From: Coprothermobacter sp.
Lineage (GTDB): Bacteria; Coprothermobacterota; Coprothermobacteria; Coprothermobacterales; Coprothermobacteraceae
Direction of reading: 5' to 3'
Length of the DNA stretch: 64,000 nt
NCBI GenBank assembly: GCA_012842545.1
Contig: DUSQ01000035.1
Coordinates: 1 to 64,000, forward strand
The translations under genes were made by a program, and so were the position numbers. The notes beneath the pieces are model-generated. The model was not told the DNA's origin. It searched no databases and was given only the letters and a program-made list of their open reading frames with translations. Positions 60,725 to 64,000 of the stretch are shown here, one piece after another (the stretch's first letter is position 1; the number at the start of each line of letters is the position of its first letter).

Positions 60725-61985
60725 CGCTTACAAGTTCAACTTTGGCATCCAAAGCTCTTAGTTTTTGATGAATATTAGAATAGCCGCGCATGACATGCTC
60801 CATGCCGTAGACCACTGTTCTGCCTTCCGCAGACAAGCCTGCCACAACCAAAGCAGCACCTGCCCTAAGATTGTTAGCGACAACTGGAGCACCGGTGAGC
60901 TTTTCCACACCAGTAATGATGGCAGTGTTGCCTTCCACTTCGATGTTTGCTCCCATTTTCCAAAGTTCACTTACGTGTCCCATTCTTCCATCGTAAACAG
61001 TTTCGGTTATTACTGACCTACCTTCAGCAGTGGCAAGAAGCGACATCATCAGCGGCTGCAAATCAGTGGGAAAACCAGGGAAAGGCATGGTCTTAATTGT
61101 TATTCCCTTGGGACGTGGACTGGGCAGTACCGTAACCTCATGACCATTTGTTACCACAACTTCAATACCAGCTTCTTGCAGTTTGAAAAGCAGTGGTCTA
61201 AGGAAGGTAACGTCCACGCCATCCACCGTAATTGTGCCTCTTGTAGCTGCCGCAGCTATGGCATATGTTCCAGCTTCAATGCTGTCGCCCGATATTCTAA
61301 AGGTGACACCACCTATTTCTTTCTTTCCCTTAACACGTATAACCTTGGTTCCAAGGCCATGGATCTTAACACCGCAAGCCATCAAAAACTTTCCCAGTTC
61401 AACCACTTGCTGATCCTGAGCTGCGTTTTCAATGGTTGTTTCACCATTGGCCAAAGCACCTGCAATCATTATATTCTCGGTAGCACCCACACTGGGAAAG
61501 TCCAAGTAAACATATGCACCCTTTAGACCGCCCGGAGCTACCCCCACAATGTTTCCACCCTGAATATCCAGGTCTGCGCCCATCAGGCTCAGACCCTTCA
61601 GATGAAGGTCAATGGGTCTTGTTCCAATATTGCAGCCTCCGGGCATAGGTAGCACCACTTTTCCCAAGCGACCAAGTAATGCCCCCAGGAAAAGCAAAGA
61701 ACCCCTTATGGCTCCTGCCCCTGTGTGTGTGAGGTCGTAGTTTTTGATGACTCCAGGCTTTATAGTGAGTCCATTACCCCATGTTACTTTGTACCCAAGA
61801 GACCTCAAAATGCCCATCATGGTTTTCACGTCGCCGATATCAGGGACATTCGTCAGATACACTTTATCTTCACATAAAGCCGCTGCAGCCAAAATGGCTA
61901 AAGCGCTGTTTTTACAACCTTGAGCGGTTACTCTACCTTTTAGAGGAGTTCCACCGTCTATTATTAAAACACTCATCTTCTTCAA
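60699..61985 (-). CDS. murA: UDP-N-acetylglucosamine 1-carboxyvinyltransferase
   Basis: First committed step of peptidoglycan synthesis; fosfomycin target. 428 residues. MPGGCNIGTRPIDLHLKG near 115-133 contains the active-site Cys; QGCKNSALAILAAAALC at the N-terminus; VGATENIMIAG near 165; MPFPGFPTDLQP near 300 and ITETVYDGRMGHVSELWKMGA. Start TTG 61985 shares its last bases with the wecB stop (TTTTGA); ATG 61976 is an alternative, with GGAGG 4 or 13 bases upstream. Confidence 0.95.
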   Translation of the reverse strand: MKKMSVLIIDGGTPLKGRVTAQGCKNSALAILAAAALCEDKVYLTNVPDIGDVKTMMGILRSLGYKVTWGNGLTIKPGVIKNYDLTHTGAGAIRGSLLFLGALLGRLGKVVLPMPGGCNIGTRPIDLHLKGLSLMGADLDIQGGNIVGVAPGGLKGAYVYLDFPSVGATENIMIAGALANGETTIENAAQDQQVVELGKFLMACGVKIHGLGTKVIRVKGKKEIGGVTFRISGDSIEAGTYAIAAAATRGTITVDGVDVTFLRPLLFKLQEAGIEVVVTNGHEVTVLPSPRPKGITIKTMPFPGFPTDLQPLMMSLLATAEGRSVITETVYDGRMGHVSELWKMGANIEVEGNTAIITGVEKLTGAPVVANNLRAGAALVVAGLSAEGRTVVYGMEHVMRGYSNIHQKLRALDAKVELVSDEEAVNIA

Positions 61986-63112
61986 AACACCTCCTCGAAT
62001 CTGGAAACAACAACATCACTTAAACCAAAACGGTAAGCCAGATGACTTGCAATCCTCTCAGAAGCTTTACCGTCTCCATAGGGGTTGGGCTGAGACATAA
62101 CATATTCCCACCACCTATTCTGAACCACAAAATGGAAGTATTCTTTTATTTTTTCTGCGTCGGGGCCAGCAAGGAATACAATCTTTCTCGGTATACCTTC
62201 GGGTCGCTCGGTCACATGCCTAAGGAGAACCACTGGCACGCCAAAATGAGGCCCTTCTTCCTGTATGCCCCCGCTGTCGCTTAGAGCCACTTTTGCCTTA
62301 GACAAGAGTCTCAAGAACTCATCGTACTCCATCGGATCTGTTAGTTGAACGTTATCCACATCCTGCAAAATACCAAAGACAGTCTTCCTAACGGCGGGGT
62401 TCAAGTGCACTGGGAATACAAACTTGTAATCAGCAAATTCCAAAGCTAAATCTTTGACAGCATGACAGATTTCTTCCAAAGGTAAACCCCAGTTTTCCCT
62501 GCGATGGGCCGTTACCACCACCAGGTTTTCCTTGTTGGTGGCTTCTATGCCCCATTTGTTTTGCATAATCATGAGGGCATCAATAACAGTGTTCCCGGTA
62601 ATCAAATGTTCCCTATTGCCCAAGCCCTCACGCTCAAGGTTTTCCCACGAAAGCTGAGTAGGTGGATACAAAACAGTACATAGGTCGTCAGTTAAAAGTC
62701 TGTTTGCCTCTTCCGGATAAGGATAACTCAGGTCCCCAGTTCGCAAACCAGCTTCCACGTGCCCACAAGGTATTTTGTTGTAAAAGCTTGCCAAGGCACC
62801 GCCCAGTGTGGTCGTGGTATCACCGTGAACCAACACCAAATCGTATTTCCGCTCTTTAAACAAAGAAGACAACCCAGTAACACTCTTTGACAGTACTGAT
62901 TCTAATGATTGGCTTTCCTCCATGATCATCAGATCAACCGTAGGTTTTATACCGAAGGGACTGAGTCCTTGATAAAACATTTCTCTATGTTGTCCGGTGG
63001 CTATGAAGTCCACTTCGAATAAATCTCGCAAAGTCAAGTAAACAGGAGCCATTTTTATGGCTTCGGGACGTGTCCCTACCACCAAACCGATCTTTTTCTT
63101 CAGCTTACCCAC
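61982..63112 (-). CDS. wecB: UDP-N-acetylglucosamine 2-epimerase (non-hydrolysing)
   Basis: UDP-GlcNAc to UDP-ManNAc. About 376 residues from GTG 63112; in-frame sequence continues to 63196 but overlaps the WecA gene by 97 bases. GLVVGTRPEAIKMAPVYL, GQHREMF, VHGDTTTTLGGALASFYNK, HVEAGLRTGDL near 92, and VTAHRRENWG near 205 with SDSGGIQEEGPHFGVP near 285 are family motifs. ManNAc is a usual component of Gram-positive secondary wall polymers, consistent with csaB downstream. Confidence 0.93.
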   Translation of the reverse strand: MGKLKKKIGLVVGTRPEAIKMAPVYLTLRDLFEVDFIATGQHREMFYQGLSPFGIKPTVDLMIMEESQSLESVLSKSVTGLSSLFKERKYDLVLVHGDTTTTLGGALASFYNKIPCGHVEAGLRTGDLSYPYPEEANRLLTDDLCTVLYPPTQLSWENLEREGLGNREHLITGNTVIDALMIMQNKWGIEATNKENLVVVTAHRRENWGLPLEEICHAVKDLALEFADYKFVFPVHLNPAVRKTVFGILQDVDNVQLTDPMEYDEFLRLLSKAKVALSDSGGIQEEGPHFGVPVVLLRHVTERPEGIPRKIVFLAGPDAEKIKEYFHFVVQNRWWEYVMSQPNPYGDGKASERIASHLAYRFGLSDVVVSRFEEVF

Positions 63113-64000
63113 CCCATCAACAAAAGTGCGATTATACCAAGAACAATTGTAGCACAATACATTAATATGACCACTTGTTTGGGTGTCAATCCCCACTCTA
63201 GAAGCTTATGGTGTAAGTGTTTCCTGTCTGCAGTGAATGGATGCTGTCCCGATGCAAGACGCCTAAACCATGCAGAAAGCGTATCCTCTACAGGCAAGAA
63301 GAGTAGAAGCAAAAAACCCAAGAATATGATTCCAGCAGTACTCTTGAACGTGCCAACAATGGACAAAATACCCAGTATGAAACCCAGCGTTTGAGCACCG
63401 CAATCGCCGATGAAGGTCTTCGCCTCAGGAAAGTTATAGGGCAAGAATCCTAAAACAGCACCTGCTAATATTAATGCATCCAAGCCCACTGTAAAGATGC
63501 CTTTCTTGAAGGTTATGATGCTCGCAAAAATCAACACGATGGCACTAATACCTGAAGACAGTCCATTTAGTCCATCTATGAGGTTGATAGCATTTGAGAG
63601 AAGTACTAGCCACAAAACAGATATGGTCATGGCTAACCACTTGGGAAACACTGCGTAACGGCCTCCCCACAAGGTAACCACACCTATCTTGACGCCCATG
63701 AATACTACCGCGGCAGAAGCGCCTATTTGAACCAGGAATTTTATCCAAGCAGGCAAGTTGTATTTATCATCAAGCAACATGGCAAAGAAAAACAAAAGCA
63801 CAGTAATTAACACACCGTAACCAAGAGGCGGTGCGGCGTGCCAAAACAAAAGTTCACCCAAGGTGAAGGCGAGCACCACTGCCAATCCCCCTACCCTGGG
63901 TGTGGCATCCTGGTGAACCTTACGTTCACTAGGATAATCTAAAAAACCATACTTCCAGGCGAATTTAATACTCAAAGGAGTAAGCACCCAGCTTAGCAGA
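63100..64000 (-). CDS. WecA/TagO-like undecaprenyl-phosphate GlcNAc-1-phosphate transferase, partial
   Basis: Membrane transferase starting lipid-linked glycan synthesis. About 300 residues visible; frame is open to the right edge (reads LLSWVLTPLSIKFAWKYGFL) so the N-terminus lies outside the window. YPSERKVHQDATPRVGGLAV near the start, FAMLLDDKYNLP (metal), SNAINLIDGLNGLSSGI near the middle, FIGDCGAQTLGFILG, and the TADRKHLHHKLLEWG end are the family motifs. Ten or so membrane segments. Immediately upstream of wecB. Confidence 0.93.
   Translation of the reverse strand, partial: LLSWVLTPLSIKFAWKYGFLDYPSERKVHQDATPRVGGLAVVLAFTLGELLFWHAAPPLGYGVLITVLLFFFAMLLDDKYNLPAWIKFLVQIGASAAVVFMGVKIGVVTLWGGRYAVFPKWLAMTISVLWLVLLSNAINLIDGLNGLSSGISAIVLIFASIITFKKGIFTVGLDALILAGAVLGFLPYNFPEAKTFIGDCGAQTLGFILGILSIVGTFKSTAGIIFLGFLLLLFLPVEDTLSAWFRRLASGQHPFTADRKHLHHKLLEWGLTPKQVVILMYCATIVLGIIALLLMGWVS

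Overview
This 64 kb window is a compact, intron-free bacterial chromosome segment of moderate GC with almost no intergenic space. Most of it lies on the minus strand in long runs of genes that overlap by 1-100 bases, with many GTG and TTG starts. The gene set suggests a thermophilic, anaerobic, amino-acid-fermenting bacterium of the deep Firmicutes/Thermotoga-like type, and I think a Coprothermobacter relative is likely. The reasons are a ferredoxin-linked 2-oxoacid oxidoreductase next to Buk/Ptb/Buk, Thermotoga-style one-cluster ferredoxins, the MEP isoprenoid route, SpoVS, WhiA, RNase J and LexA, and no sign of an outer membrane. The genus is an inference; no search could be run.

Layout. 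1-3860: nucleoside salvage (pyrimidine phosphorylase running off the left edge, purine nucleoside phosphorylase, DeoB), a Xer-type recombinase and a Nudix hydrolase. 3829-10112: an energy-conservation operon read buk2, ptb, buk1, P-loop ATPase, ferredoxin, then alpha, beta and gamma oxidoreductase subunits. It should turn branched-chain 2-oxoacids into acyl-CoA, acyl phosphate and ATP while reducing ferredoxin. 10087-16786: RecN, NAD kinase, Dxs, NusB, an Asp23-like protein, EF-P and an M24 aminopeptidase. 16801-20119: PilC/ComGB-like protein, PilT, a ComGA-sized ATPase and a small unknown. 20152-24637: DUF1292, RuvX, AI-2E transporter, a SigF/SigB-type sigma factor with a degenerate RsbW-like partner, and AspS. 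24630-32628: HisS, a short Mfd, Pth, L25, Prs, GlmU and Dcd. 32635-34663: two near-identical ferredoxins flanking rpsT, an AIR-synthase-like protein and tRNA-Leu.

At 34.7-36.75 kb three plus-strand units appear (lexA, a small membrane protein, spoVS). From 36.8 to 45.86 kb there is one long minus-strand operon with a visible promoter and terminator: rpsB, tsf, pyrH, frr, cdsA, dxr, rseP, ispG, proS and a glycosyltransferase. A plus-strand cupin follows. From 46.3 to 54.6 kb come MscL, RNase J, family 4 UDG, PNPase, S15, SecG, TpiA, Pgk and Gap. From 54.6 to 64 kb come a minimal sigma-54, WhiA, RapZ, MGMT, CoaE, a stand-alone 5'-3' exonuclease, CsaB-like pyruvyl transferase, a small unknown, MurA, UDP-GlcNAc 2-epimerase and a WecA/TagO-like transferase running off the right edge.

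No CRISPR array, insertion sequence, prophage or rRNA was seen, and no gene-free stretch exceeds 300 bases. The most unusual points are: a start codon directly abutting the CCA end of tRNA-Leu; two plus-strand genes that look leaderless; a shortened Mfd lacking much of its UvrB-like N-terminus; a sigma-54 of only 332 residues; an exonuclease that ends where a Pol I 3'-5' exonuclease domain would begin; and an unassigned ATPase inside the 2-oxoacid fermentation operon.
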